Below, piece after piece: positions 6,234 to 6,308 of a stretch of DNA of 6,308 bases (its first letter is position 1; each line of letters opens with the position of its first letter). This DNA is from an uncultured Erysipelotrichaceae bacterium (lineage in GTDB: Bacteria > Bacillota_I > Bacilli_A > Erysipelotrichales > Erysipelotrichaceae). The notes under the pieces were generated by a model. It was given only the letters and a program-made list of their open reading frames with translations, was not told the origin of the DNA and made no database searches. Location: contig CACXEN010000197.1 in assembly GCA_902766675.1 (NCBI GenBank), positions 1 to 6,308 on the forward strand, read 5' to 3'. The position numbers were made by a program, and so were the translations under genes.

Positions 6234-6238
6234 AGGAG
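6232..6238 (+). promoter_or_regulatory. Ribosome binding site of the gene after rsmG
   Basis: A strong AAAGGAG overlaps the rsmG stop codon and lies five bases before the ATG at 6244, which supports the start of the truncated last gene and coupling to rsmG. Confidence 0.75.
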
Positions 6239-6243
6239 ACGCA

Positions 6244-6308
6244 ATGCAACTTCCAAATGTAATAAAAGAAATATATAAAAGAGATGAAGATCGAATTGTA
6301 CGGATACC
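6244..6308 (+). CDS. Start of a probable ParB/Noc-family protein (partial)
   Basis: Only the first 21 codons are present; the window edge cuts the gene. The peptide begins MQLPNVIKEIYKRDEDRIVR and ends in an R-I-[P] motif, similar to the I-x-x-I-P stretch that precedes the NPYQPR box of ParB/Noc proteins. In many Firmicutes the gene after rsmG is noc or parB, whose products bind chromosomal sites for segregation or nucleoid occlusion. The assignment rests mostly on this position, because the decisive motifs would be further downstream. It starts 10 bases after the rsmG stop, with a strong ribosome binding site. Confidence 0.55.
   Translation, partial: MQLPNVIKEIYKRDEDRIVRI

Noticed and set aside
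1..6308. parS or Noc-binding sites, CRISPR repeats, insertion sequences, tRNA or rRNA genes
   Set aside because: I looked for CACGTG- and CCCGGG-centred palindromes, regular repeats, transposase motifs and tRNA-like folds and found none.

Overview
The window carries six complete genes and the start of a seventh, all on the + strand and tightly packed. The DNA is AT-rich and strongly adenine-biased on the coding strand. It uses TGA as a stop codon (dnaX, the recR-mnmG interval gene and mnmG), so it is not a mollicute with the Mycoplasma code. Shine-Dalgarno sites, gene content and protein sequences point to a low-GC Firmicute. My best guess is an Erysipelotrichia-like lineage, but that is inference from sequence flavour, not a search.

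Left part (1-2639): a hairpin with flanking A and T tracts closes an upstream gene that is outside the window. A TGnTATAAT extended -10 promoter follows at once. It drives dnaX (clamp-loader subunit), ybaB/EbfC (nucleoid-associated protein) and recR (recombination mediator). dnaX and ybaB overlap by one base, and recR starts two bases after the ybaB stop. This is the widely conserved dnaX-ybaB-recR group. dnaX also holds an in-phase A7 heptamer at the end of its linker that could give a short gamma-like product.

Middle (2668-3573): a 301-residue protein of no assigned function. Its N-terminal half looks like an EVE/PUA-type domain, and its C-terminal third resembles a PD-(D/E)XK nuclease fold that has lost its catalytic residues. 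It overlaps the next gene by 14 bases. It occupies the place where mnmE often precedes mnmG.

Right part (3560-6308): mnmG (tRNA wobble-uridine modification), rsmG (16S rRNA m7G methyltransferase) and the first 21 codons of a likely ParB/Noc-family gene. This is the second classic origin-proximal gene group of Firmicutes. The 106-bp gap between mnmG and rsmG contains a perfect DnaA box (TTATCCACA) and two TTTTCCACA variants, which form a 10-bp inverted repeat. Another perfect DnaA box lies inside mnmG. The window therefore probably lies next to, or includes part of, the chromosomal replication origin or a DnaA regulatory cluster.

Together the genes link replication (dnaX, DnaA boxes), repair (recR, ybaB), chromosome segregation (the ParB-like gene) and RNA modification (mnmG, rsmG). 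The unrecognised EVE-like gene and the DnaA box cluster are the two points most worth following up.
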